The notes under the pieces were generated by a model. That model saw only the letters and a program-made list of their open reading frames with translations. It did no database searches and was not told the DNA's origin. From contig RFLC01000177.1 of the NCBI GenBank assembly GCA_003694055.1, positions 1-5,277 on the forward strand: a stretch of DNA of 5,277 bases, written 5' to 3'. The first letter of the stretch is position 1, and the number at the start of each line of letters is the position of its first letter. A program made the translations under genes and the position numbers. Positions 1 to 5,277 of this stretch are shown piece after piece. The stretch is from Candidatus Pacearchaeota archaeon (lineage in GTDB: Archaea; Nanobdellota; Nanobdellia; Pacearchaeales; GW2011-AR1).

Positions 1-177
1 AATCAATTCCACTCCAAGCTTATTTGGAATATCTAACAACGTCACAAAATGTTTCTTTGGAAAAATTCGTATGTTTCCTTCTTCTAGAACAGCAAGAAAA
101 CTATTGCTCTCGTCGTATATTTCCGTGGAATTTTCTCCATGCACAATTGAACAGAGCGCGCAGCTCTCACGCCTCAT
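1..177 (-). CDS. HIT-like protein, N-terminal part (truncated by window edge)
   Basis: This frame is open from an ATG at 177 to the window edge, giving 59 residues without a stop; the rest of the gene lies outside. The protein starts MRRESCALCSIVHGENS and lines up with the neighbouring HIT protein: C6-A-L-C9 matches its CxxC, I20-Y21-D matches its I-Y-E, F39-P-K-K-H43 matches its I-P-K-A-H, and L-L-D-I-P matches its M-V-D-T-P. In HIT proteins with this CxxC, the two cysteines and the later histidine usually help bind zinc. The segment between I-Y and P-K-x-H is four residues shorter than in the neighbour and lacks the conserved N-P-x-x-P-G-H stretch, so this is a divergent member. The histidine triad itself would lie in the missing C-terminal part, so activity cannot be judged. 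The start overlaps the upstream HIT gene by 11 bases, which suggests translational coupling; GGA about 8 bases upstream is a weak ribosome site. It could instead be a degenerate HIT paralogue with no catalysis. Confidence 0.72.
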   Translation of the reverse strand, partial: MRRESCALCSIVHGENSTEIYDESNSFLAVLEEGNIRIFPKKHFVTLLDIPNKLGVELI

Positions 178-580
178 TTTTAGTTCCGATAACGTGCCGG
201 AGCCGTTCTGCAACCTCTTCCATCTCGCCTTCCTCGTATTTTTTAGACGGCCAGAAATTAGCCAAACCATCGTCGAAATATCTCGGAACAAGATGAATGT
301 GGAAATGCGCCACATCCACCCCGACAACTGACAACACAACAAAGTCAGCATTCATTGCCTCTTGGATTTTATGCATCAAGCGCTTAGCAGTCTTGTAAAG
401 ATGCGCAACAACCTCGTCAGGCGTGTCAACCATTGTCGGATAATGAGCTTTTGGAATCAACAAAGTGTGCCCTGGATTCACCGGATTGATGTCCAGGAAT
501 GCAACTGACAGATTATCCTCATAAATTTTCTCTGCAGGCAACTCGCCTTCTGCAATCTTGCAAAAAACGCAATCTTCCAT
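167..580 (-). CDS. HIT family nucleotide-binding hydrolase (histidine triad protein)
   Basis: A complete 137-residue protein, the usual length for the Hint branch of the HIT family. These enzymes hydrolyse or transfer nucleoside phosphoramidates, AMP-lysine adducts or dinucleotide polyphosphates in the cytoplasm; the true substrate cannot be told from sequence. Landmarks in order: M-E-D-C4-V-F-C7-K-I-A opening with the CxxC zinc pair; I-Y-E-D-N at 19-23; the N32-P-V-N-P-G-H38 loop and I-P-K-A-H46; then the triad H92-F-H94-I-H96-L-V-P-R. By family knowledge the middle histidine, H94, is the nucleophile. I chose ATG at 580 over the longer GTG at 595 because M-E-D-C-V-F-C-K-I is the standard family N-terminus and because an AT-rich TATA-like box lies about 25 bases before it. 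No clear Shine-Dalgarno precedes it, which fits a leaderless message. The 3' end overlaps a second HIT-like gene. All key residues are present, so it should be active. Confidence 0.95.
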   Translation of the reverse strand: MEDCVFCKIAEGELPAEKIYEDNLSVAFLDINPVNPGHTLLIPKAHYPTMVDTPDEVVAHLYKTAKRLMHKIQEAMNADFVVLSVVGVDVAHFHIHLVPRYFDDGLANFWPSKKYEEGEMEEVAERLRHVIGTKNEA

Positions 581-601
581 TTGATAAACTCGCACGCAGC
601 A

Positions 602-609
602 TTAAAAAA
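602..609 (-). promoter_or_regulatory. TATA-like box of the HIT gene pair
   Basis: On the minus strand the bases read TTTTTTAA within an otherwise mixed-composition spacer. The box centre is about 25 bases before the ATG at 580, the usual distance from an archaeal TATA box to the transcription start. The transcript would therefore begin at or next to the start codon, matching the lack of a ribosome binding site. The match is to AT-richness and position only. Confidence 0.4.
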
Positions 610-650
610 TCTTGCGCTTCGTGCTAGCTCTGCGAATTTAGTGCAGGCAG

Positions 651-696
651 AAAAAACAAAAAAACTAGGCAAGCGCGCTCTGAAGGGATTTGCTAG
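651..696 (-). terminator. Hairpin plus poly-T tract ending the three-gene unit
   Basis: On the minus strand, CTAGCAA (696-690) can pair with TTGCCTAG (672-665), leaving one bulged base and a loop of about 17 bases that contains GCGCGC. It is followed at once by TTTTTTTGTTTTTT (664-651). Archaeal RNA polymerase stops at U-rich tracts, with or without a hairpin, so the T tract alone would be enough. It lies about 190 bases after the stop of the coiled-coil gene and before the HIT promoter, the right place to separate the two units. The long 3' leader (697-853) shows no tRNA or other structure I can name. Confidence 0.5.
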
Positions 697-853
697 CCAT
701 GCAGAATGCTCTCGCCTCGTCGCGCGCCCAAATCATCCGCGCTCGAACACACTTTATCAGCAAAACGCGCTGGCATGAGTTTGCGTGCGGCACAAATTTG
801 CAAAACCATCTCTATGCGCAAACAAAACTCCAACTTAGCCCACCCAAGTTACA

Positions 854-2155
854 TTAACCCAACAACTTCTTTGCCTCAAGCATAATGTGCCTCTCTAACA
901 ACTCTTTTTTCTTCTCAATTTCTCGACGATAAACTTTAAGCGCTCTCTGGAGCTTCCCCTTATACTCTTTCTCAAGTTTCTTCCTCAGTTCTTTCTCCCT
1001 CTCGCTCAACTTCCTCTCAAGCTCTTTCTCTGCGCTTTTACGGATGCTTGCGCGAATTTCTTTTAACTTCTTCTCCAACTCCCTCCTCAACCTTGCTTTT
1101 TCTCTCTCAACCTTCTCCTGAGCCTTTCCTTCATACTCGCGCGCCAATTTTTCTCTCTCTGCCTTCAACACCCTTGCCTCCTCGCGCAGCACTTCTTTCT
1201 TCATTTTCCGCTTAGCAAGCGCAAGCTTCTTTGCCTCATCCCTCAACAAGTCCTTCCGAATTCTCTCGCGCTCGCGCGCCAACTTCTTCTCCTCCAACTT
1301 CCTCAACTCTCGCTCAACTCTCGCGCGCTCGCGCGCAAGCTTCTCGGCATTTCGCTTCAAAACATCCCTAACAATCTTCCGTTTCTCGCTCAGCAGTTTC
1401 CTCGCGTTAGCTCTTCTCAACCTTTCTTCCAACCTCGCTTTCTCTTCATCAAGCCGCTCGCGCAACTTCTCCTCAAACCTCCGCTGCACCTCTTTCCTCA
1501 ACTCATCATGCACCTTTTTCCTAAACCTCTCGTGAAACTCTTTAACCAACGCGCGATATCGACGAGCAAACTCTTTCTCGCGTTCGCGCAAGTCAGCCTT
1601 CAAACGCTCATCCATCTCCTTCTCCTTCGCCCGCAGCCTCTCGCTCAGCTCAGCCTTAATTCCGTTAACAAAATCATCGAACTTGCTGTCAACTATCAAA
1701 CCCACTCCAGAGTCAATCTTAACCTTAGCGGTCTGCGTATGTTTAGCAAACTCTCTCCTCAACCTTGACAACTGCCGTTCGAGTTTTGGAATTTCGCGAA
1801 TCGCCGCTCGCTCTTCTTTCCCAAGCGCGCTCCTCAGAGAAATCTTCCTCCTCCTTCGCACCTCTTTCTCAATCTCAGCAATCTTCTTTTCCAACTCTTT
1901 CGCCTTTCCCGCCACTCTTAACTTCACTAGCTTCTTCCTCCTCTCCTCAATCCTTTTCCTCAGCTCTTCAATCTCTTTCTCAACCTCCTCAACCAACGCA
2001 GGATCGCGAAGCTTCGCGCGGATCGCTCTCTCCTCCTGCTTAAAACCAGTCGTGTCAAGCGCATCGAGCTCGTGTTTCAATGACTCAAGCCTCGCAACCC
2101 TCTCTGCAAAATCCTCAAACTCCTTCCGCAAATCTTTCCTAACCTTACCAACCAT
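854..2155 (-). CDS. Long charged coiled-coil protein with 19-residue repeats
   Basis: I do not recognise a named family. The 433-residue product is dominated by K, R, E and L, has no signal peptide or membrane helix, and should be cytoplasmic. An N-terminal helical block (to about residue 80) contains L-D-T-T-G-F at 33-38 and D-P-A-L at 51-54. More helix follows to about 140. Next comes a short non-coiled island at 144-167 rich in G, V, I and D, then helix to the end. Residues 230-362 form seven tandem 19-residue units (see the repeat entry). E-Y-x-G-K occurs at 340-344 and again at 397-401, exactly three repeat lengths apart. I chose ATG at 2155; a GTG at 2161 is also in frame but lies inside the GAGGTGA ribosome site. 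It is the last gene of a three-gene unit, 18 bases after a membrane protein that also carries a cytoplasmic coiled coil, so a scaffold or rod that binds that partner is a reasonable inference. A filament-forming or DNA-organising role is not excluded. Confidence 0.85.
   Translation of the reverse strand: MVGKVRKDLRKEFEDFAERVARLESLKHELDALDTTGFKQEERAIRAKLRDPALVEEVEKEIEELRKRIEERRKKLVKLRVAGKAKELEKKIAEIEKEVRRRRKISLRSALGKEERAAIREIPKLERQLSRLRREFAKHTQTAKVKIDSGVGLIVDSKFDDFVNGIKAELSERLRAKEKEMDERLKADLREREKEFARRYRALVKEFHERFRKKVHDELRKEVQRRFEEKLRERLDEEKARLEERLRRANARKLLSEKRKIVRDVLKRNAEKLARERARVERELRKLEEKKLARERERIRKDLLRDEAKKLALAKRKMKKEVLREEARVLKAEREKLAREYEGKAQEKVEREKARLRRELEKKLKEIRASIRKSAEKELERKLSEREKELRKKLEKEYKGKLQRALKVYRREIEKKKELLERHIMLEAKKLLG
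1070..1468 (-). repeat. Seven tandem 19-residue (57-bp) helical repeats
   Basis: Residues 230-362 of the coiled-coil protein divide into seven gap-free units of 19 residues, for example RNAEKLARERARVERELRK and LEEKKLARERERIRKDLLR. Counting from 0 within a unit, position 5 is L in six and V in one; position 12 is L, I, V, I, M, L, L; position 16 is L, V, L, L, V, Y, L. Position 11 is K or R in all seven, position 14 is basic in six, and position 15 is E or D in six. A degenerate continuation reaches about residue 400. At the DNA level the units have diverged. Confidence 0.7.
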
Positions 2156-2157
2156 TC

Positions 2158-2164
2158 TCACCTC
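2158..2164 (-). promoter_or_regulatory. Shine-Dalgarno GAGGTGA of the coiled-coil gene
   Basis: GAGGTGA matches the archaeal 16S tail complement well, but it ends only two bases before the ATG at 2155 and contains the alternative GTG start at 2161. The spacing is shorter than usual for either codon, so start choice rests on this site with some doubt. Confidence 0.5.
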
Positions 2165-2173
2165 TTTTCATTA

Positions 2174-3424
2174 TTAACTACTCTTATTTTTATAACCTTT
2201 GCCCTTCCATTCCTCCATCAAGCGCTCCATCTCTTTCTTGTTCAACGCTTTCAGCTTGAGCTCAAGAGCTAGAGTGTTATAGCCTTTCTTCTTCCACTCC
2301 TCAATCTTCCGCTTCATTTCCTCAATTTCTCTTCGGGCGCGGGCTTTCTTAGCCATCTCCAAACGCCGTTTGTGCTCCTCCCTAACCTTAGTCAACTTGC
2401 GCTCAATCTCTCTGTCCACTTCTTTCGTAGAAGCTCCCTTCTTAATCGCAAGCTTGCGCTGGGCCAGCAGCAGCTCGCGTTGACGTTTCAACTCAAGCTC
2501 ATTATGACGCTCAATCTCCGCTATCAACTTGCGCCTCTCTCGCAAGAAAAATGCGTAAAACGCAAACAACACAACCAACACAAAAACAAAAGCAGAAACA
2601 AGGGCATACACAATTCCCTGCGGCACGTGAACAGGTTGGGCTGAGAGCGCTTGCCGCTTCCTCACGCTCACAACCCTGCTCGCAACCCCGACAGATGAAC
2701 GATACCTTACCACAGCACTCAAAACATAATCACCCTCGTCGGTAAAATTAGGCACAGCCAAACTCTTGCTGAACTGAGTTTTCCTATCAACAACCACGCT
2801 CTCTGACTCAGCGCTCACAACTTTTCCTGAAATCGACCTTAAAACATACTGCAAACGCACGCTCGTCGGGCCAAGCGCTCCTGTGCCCTTGAAACCAGTC
2901 AAGTCAAAAACCTTGACATTAGCAACAACTCTCTCGCCCGGCTCAATCTCAACATACTCGCTAGGAATCTCAAGAGTCACATCAAAAAACAAGTCTTTTG
3001 TTTCTAACTCAAAGATTACCGGAACTGACTTCTCTTCCTTGCCATCGCTAACAACGACTGAACCAACATAAACGCCTGGTTCAAGAGTGCTGGAATTGAA
3101 CCTTACTTTCAAGAGCTTCTCTCCAGAGCTTCCGACGGAAAACGCACGCTCGCTCACGCTCACTCCAGGCAAACCCACGACCCTTGCAGTTAAATGCTCT
3201 CCAGCCTCACCCCTCACAACAATTTCTCTTTCCGCAAACTCCCCTGCTCTCAAGTTCACTTTCAAAAAGAAGTTCTCTAGGTCAAAGCTCTTGTCATAAA
3301 CTGCGCGCGCTGTGAGAACATCAAAAGCTGCGCTAGCCCTCGCAGACAGCGCAACAAAAGCAAACGCGCACACCAAAAGAAGCACAAAAGCCCTAATTAC
3401 CAACACGCGCGCATTGTTCACCAT
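2174..3424 (-). CDS. Membrane protein: signal peptide, Ig-like stalk, one TM helix, cytoplasmic coiled coil
   Basis: A 416-residue protein with no family name I can give. Residues 1-32 are a signal peptide (basic start, F-V-L-L-L-V-C core, S-A-R-A-S-A end). Residues 34-254 are beta-strand-rich and split into two sandwich domains, the second opening with I-P-S-E at 153-156 and ending near G-D-Y-V-L at 231-235. The same landmarks occur in the stalk of the upstream surface protein. A transmembrane helix spans about 270-294, followed by R-E-R-R-K, which places the C terminus inside the cell. Residues 295-375 are a charged coiled coil. E-E-W-K-K-K-G-Y (375-382) and E-E-W-K-G-K-G-Y (404-411) close the protein. 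I chose ATG at 3424 because GTGAG sits six bases upstream and the signal peptide then begins properly; an ATG at 3448, touching the upstream stop, would add eight residues. Two extracellular sequons are present. Its build suggests a link between surface and cytoplasmic scaffold. Confidence 0.87.
   Translation of the reverse strand: MVNNARVLVIRAFVLLLVCAFAFVALSARASAAFDVLTARAVYDKSFDLENFFLKVNLRAGEFAEREIVVRGEAGEHLTARVVGLPGVSVSERAFSVGSSGEKLLKVRFNSSTLEPGVYVGSVVVSDGKEEKSVPVIFELETKDLFFDVTLEIPSEYVEIEPGERVVANVKVFDLTGFKGTGALGPTSVRLQYVLRSISGKVVSAESESVVVDRKTQFSKSLAVPNFTDEGDYVLSAVVRYRSSVGVASRVVSVRKRQALSAQPVHVPQGIVYALVSAFVFVLVVLFAFYAFFLRERRKLIAEIERHNELELKRQRELLLAQRKLAIKKGASTKEVDREIERKLTKVREEHKRRLEMAKKARARREIEEMKRKIEEWKKKGYNTLALELKLKALNKKEMERLMEEWKGKGYKNKSS
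2187..2195 (-). promoter_or_regulatory. Possible internal TATA box for the coiled-coil gene
   Basis: The minus strand reads TTATAAAAA inside the last codons of the membrane-protein gene. A start about 25 bases downstream would give a leader of roughly ten bases carrying the GAGGTGA site before the ATG at 2155. These bases also encode G-Y-K-N-K, so they may be coding sequence only. Confidence 0.25.
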
Positions 3425-3430
3425 GTTAAA

Positions 3431-3435
3431 CTCAC
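3431..3435 (-). promoter_or_regulatory. Shine-Dalgarno GTGAG deciding the start at 3424
   Basis: GTGAG lies six bases before the ATG at 3424, a normal archaeal spacing. The alternative ATG at 3448 has only a weak GGA about ten bases upstream. The site also lies inside codons that would be coding if the longer start were used. Confidence 0.45.
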
Positions 3436-3448
3436 GCAATTGCAACAT

Positions 3449-5277
3449 TTAAAATTTTCCATCTTTAGAGGCTTTTCTCCGACGAGCCAATCGCGAGATT
3501 TTGCGGGATTCGAACGCGCGCCAAGCTAGCCACGCGCAAACCAGTGCAACAAGCGCGAGAACAAGAGCAATGTATGCAGTCTTTAATTCCTCTCTCACCT
3601 TATCTTTAGCTTTCTTCCCTCTTACAACAGAGAAGCGCGAGCTAGAGGTTGCAAACCCTCCGGGATAGACAATCTCCAAACCAAGCACATAATCTCCAGG
3701 AGGCAAACGCTCTGTCGGGAACTCTTTAACAAACTCTTTTGTTCCCTCGACAAAGAAGGTCTCGCTCTGCTCAAAGTACACTTTTCCAGAAGTGTCTTTT
3801 ATCACATATGTGGCAGTGACATCAACCTTTCCTCTGTCTATCACTTGCGCAAGATTAACCTGCGCACTAACCTTTTCTCCTTGCTCAACCTCCCGCTTCT
3901 CCGACGGGATTGTTATCGATGAGTCAAACAGATACTCTCCTCCTCGAACATTCACAACCAAGCTCAACTCATCTGCAACCTTGCCGCCTGCAGAAAACTT
4001 CACTTTCCCAACCTTTAGCCCGCCGCTTTCCGGTGCAACCCGCAGTTTCACTTTCCTAGTTTCTCCGGGCGCCAGCTCAAGCGGACCATCTACCTGCAAA
4101 ATCTCTCCAACACCCTCAACAACTGCTTGCAGATTGACTTTGCTATTTCCCTTGTTTATGATGCTAACCTCTCTAATCGTTTCTGTTCCCTTTACTGCAT
4201 CAATGCTAAGCTCCTTAGGATTGACTTCCACTATTACTTGTTCAGTTGGTTTCTCGCTCACAAGCGCGCCGCCCCCGCCGCCTCCACCGCCTCCACCTCC
4301 ACCTGACGAAGAGCCTCCAGAAACTTGTCCCTTGCTTGAAGACTCTCCGACAGCAACTGAAAACTTAACACTTTCTGTGTCGTTCAAATTGCCTCCGCTA
4401 TCATTCACGTAAAACCTTGCAACATAAGTGCCATCTGAAATTGAGGAGAGCGTGTAGTTGAAAAATGTTGAGTTGAACTTGGTCATTGTGTAGTTTGTTG
4501 TTCCGTTGTCAATGCTGAACCAAGCTGCCTGCGCATCCGAGCTAACGCTAATGTTGAAGTCAATCTGAGAAATTGAATAGGTTCTGTTCTCTGGCGAGAG
4601 AATTTCCACCCTTGGCGGAACTGTGTTGTTCACAATCACGTAGTGCGTTTCGCTGCTTGAAGTGTAGTTCCCTGTCCCAATGTAAAACGCTGTGACGTTG
4701 TAAAGCCCTCCGGAGTTGAATTGAGTCAAGTTGCTCGCCCCTACCGCTGCACTTGCATTGTTTATCAAACTTCCTTCCACGTAAATCAAAACCCTACCTT
4801 CATCCCCGCTCGCAACGCTCGCGTTTATCAAAACAAAGCCCTCCTCGTTAACTGTAAAGTTTCCGTCTGTGCCATTCAAAGTTAAGTTCACTTCCGACGC
4901 TGCTTTGTTGACTGTGTATGTGAACAAGTCGGTTGAGTTTGTGTTTCCTACTGTGTCGTTTGCCCACATTCTCCAGGAGTAAGTGCCTGCTGCTAAGTCT
5001 GTGATGTTGTAAAAGTACTCGCTTGAAACATTGCCGCTGATTGTGTAGTTTGCCAACGCTCCTCCTCCTGTGAAGTTGTTCTCAATCCAAACGCTATCAA
5101 TCCCAACTAAGTTTTCTGTCCATGTTGTGTTGAATTGGTAAAATTGCCCTTGCGCATAAGTCGCAGGGTCTGTTGGCGATTCTTTTGCATTGCTCCATTG
5201 CGGCGGCGTGTCATCTAAGGTTATATTTCTCGTTGAGGTTGTGTTTTCATTTCCAGCGTAGTCAACAACAGTTACAT
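3449..5277 (-). CDS. Glycosylated Ig-like surface protein, C-terminal part (5' end outside window)
   Basis: The frame is open to the window edge, giving 608 visible residues before TAA; the start lies outside. A TTG at 5056 is not the start, because the upstream 73 codons continue the same Ig-like style (V-T-V-V-D-Y-A-G-N-E-N, then D-D-T-P-P-Q-W). Visible parts: the end of one Ig-like unit (1-20); a second (about 21-123) with T-Y-S-W-R-M-W-A-N-D; a third (about 125-215) resembling bacterial Ig-like group 3 domains, ending Y-I-G-T-G-N-Y-T-S-S; a fourth (about 220-308) with D-G-T-Y-V-A-R-F-Y-V-N-D; a 12-glycine tract at 325-336; a two-domain stalk at 350-551; a transmembrane helix at about 567-585; and a basic tail containing R-R-R-K. 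N-x-S/T sequons number 26 before the glycine tract and none after it. It should be anchored in the cytoplasmic membrane with the bulk outside, as an adhesin or S-layer-like protein. Ligand unknown. Confidence 0.9.
   Translation of the reverse strand, partial: VTVVDYAGNENTTSTRNITLDDTPPQWSNAKESPTDPATYAQGQFYQFNTTWTENLVGIDSVWIENNFTGGGALANYTISGNVSSEYFYNITDLAAGTYSWRMWANDTVGNTNSTDLFTYTVNKAASEVNLTLNGTDGNFTVNEEGFVLINASVASGDEGRVLIYVEGSLINNASAAVGASNLTQFNSGGLYNVTAFYIGTGNYTSSSETHYVIVNNTVPPRVEILSPENRTYSISQIDFNISVSSDAQAAWFSIDNGTTNYTMTKFNSTFFNYTLSSISDGTYVARFYVNDSGGNLNDTESVKFSVAVGESSSKGQVSGGSSSGGGGGGGGGGGGALVSEKPTEQVIVEVNPKELSIDAVKGTETIREVSIINKGNSKVNLQAVVEGVGEILQVDGPLELAPGETRKVKLRVAPESGGLKVGKVKFSAGGKVADELSLVVNVRGGEYLFDSSITIPSEKREVEQGEKVSAQVNLAQVIDRGKVDVTATYVIKDTSGKVYFEQSETFFVEGTKEFVKEFPTERLPPGDYVLGLEIVYPGGFATSSSRFSVVRGKKAKDKVREELKTAYIALVLALVALVCAWLAWRAFESRKISRLARRRKASKDGKF
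4268..4303 (-). repeat. Twelve-glycine codon tract (flexible linker)
   Basis: Twelve consecutive glycine codons using GGT, GGA, GGC and one GGG, preceded by a S-G-G-S-S-S stretch. It separates the sequon-rich Ig-like region from the membrane-proximal stalk. Mixed codons argue against recent slippage expansion. The coding strand has many GG pairs one base apart. Confidence 0.9.

Noticed and set aside
470..680. Minus-strand 64-codon frame overlapping the HIT gene
   Set aside because: It is out of frame with a clear HIT protein and shows no features of its own.
725..760. Minus-strand GTTCGAGC resembling a tRNA T-loop
   Set aside because: The flanking bases do not form a T-stem, and no anticodon arm or acceptor stem can be drawn.
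581..778. Plus-strand frame of 65 codons in the spacer
   Set aside because: It starts at TTG with no ribosome site, crosses the probable terminator and promoter, and has no recognisable features.
1655..1726. Resemblance of the G-V-G-L-I-V-D segment to the C-terminal domain of V/A-type ATPase subunit E
   Set aside because: Only a loose hydrophobic-glycine pattern is shared, the position within the protein is wrong, and no ATPase genes are nearby.
1683..2177. Plus-strand open frame of 164 codons rich in S, L and F
   Set aside because: It is the mirror of K/E/R codons in the coiled-coil gene, whose purine bias removes stops from the opposite strand.
3792..4412. Plus-strand open frame of 206 codons with a proline run
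   Set aside because: It is antisense to the Ig-like surface gene and its proline run is just the complement of the glycine tract; composition is unlike a real protein.
5054..5056. TTG as start codon of the surface protein
   Set aside because: The same frame stays open for 73 codons upstream with the same Ig-like, sequon-rich character, and no signal peptide follows the TTG.

Overview
The window looks like a piece of an archaeal chromosome, most likely from a DPANN-type lineage (Diapherotrites, Micrarchaeota, Woesearchaeota and relatives). That placement is inferred from style, not from a marker gene. The clues are a secreted Ig-like surface protein loaded with N-glycosylation sequons, archaeal-type TATA-like boxes, a GGTGA-type ribosome binding site, poly-T termination and compact minus-strand gene strings. 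Every gene I can support lies on the minus strand, so transcription runs from high to low coordinates.

Region 5277 to 854 appears to be one transcription unit of three genes. (A) 3449-5277 is the C-terminal 608 residues of a larger surface protein whose start lies outside the window: Ig-like units dense in glycosylation sequons, a 12-glycine tract, a two-part beta-sandwich stalk, one transmembrane helix and a short basic cytoplasmic tail. (B) 2174-3424 begins 24 bases after A ends. It has a signal peptide, a stalk that looks like a diverged copy of A's stalk, one transmembrane helix and a long charged cytoplasmic coiled coil ending in two W-K-x-K-G-Y motifs. (C) 854-2155 follows B by 18 bases and encodes a cytoplasmic protein that is almost all charged coiled coil, with a striking 19-residue internal repeat. 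My reading is that A, B and C form an envelope-spanning assembly: A displays glycosylated domains outside, B links the outside to the inside, and C is a cytoplasmic rod or scaffold that could pair with B's coiled coil. No homologous system is known to me by name, so this is inference.

Region 581-853 is non-coding. It holds a bulged hairpin followed by a T7-G-T6 tract on the minus strand (likely the end of the A-B-C unit) and an AT-rich TATA-like box placed to start a nearly leaderless transcript at the next gene. I see no tRNA, rRNA or CRISPR array there.

Region 580 to 1 holds two overlapping HIT-family genes. The first (170-580 plus stop) is a complete 137-residue HIT hydrolase with zinc-site cysteines and an intact histidine triad. 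The second (1-177) is only visible for its first 59 residues. It overlaps the first by 11 bases and has the matching CxxC and P-K-x-H landmarks, but lacks the conserved N-P-x-x-P-G-H loop. The nucleotide-metabolism pair and the envelope trio appear to be separate units that happen to be neighbours.
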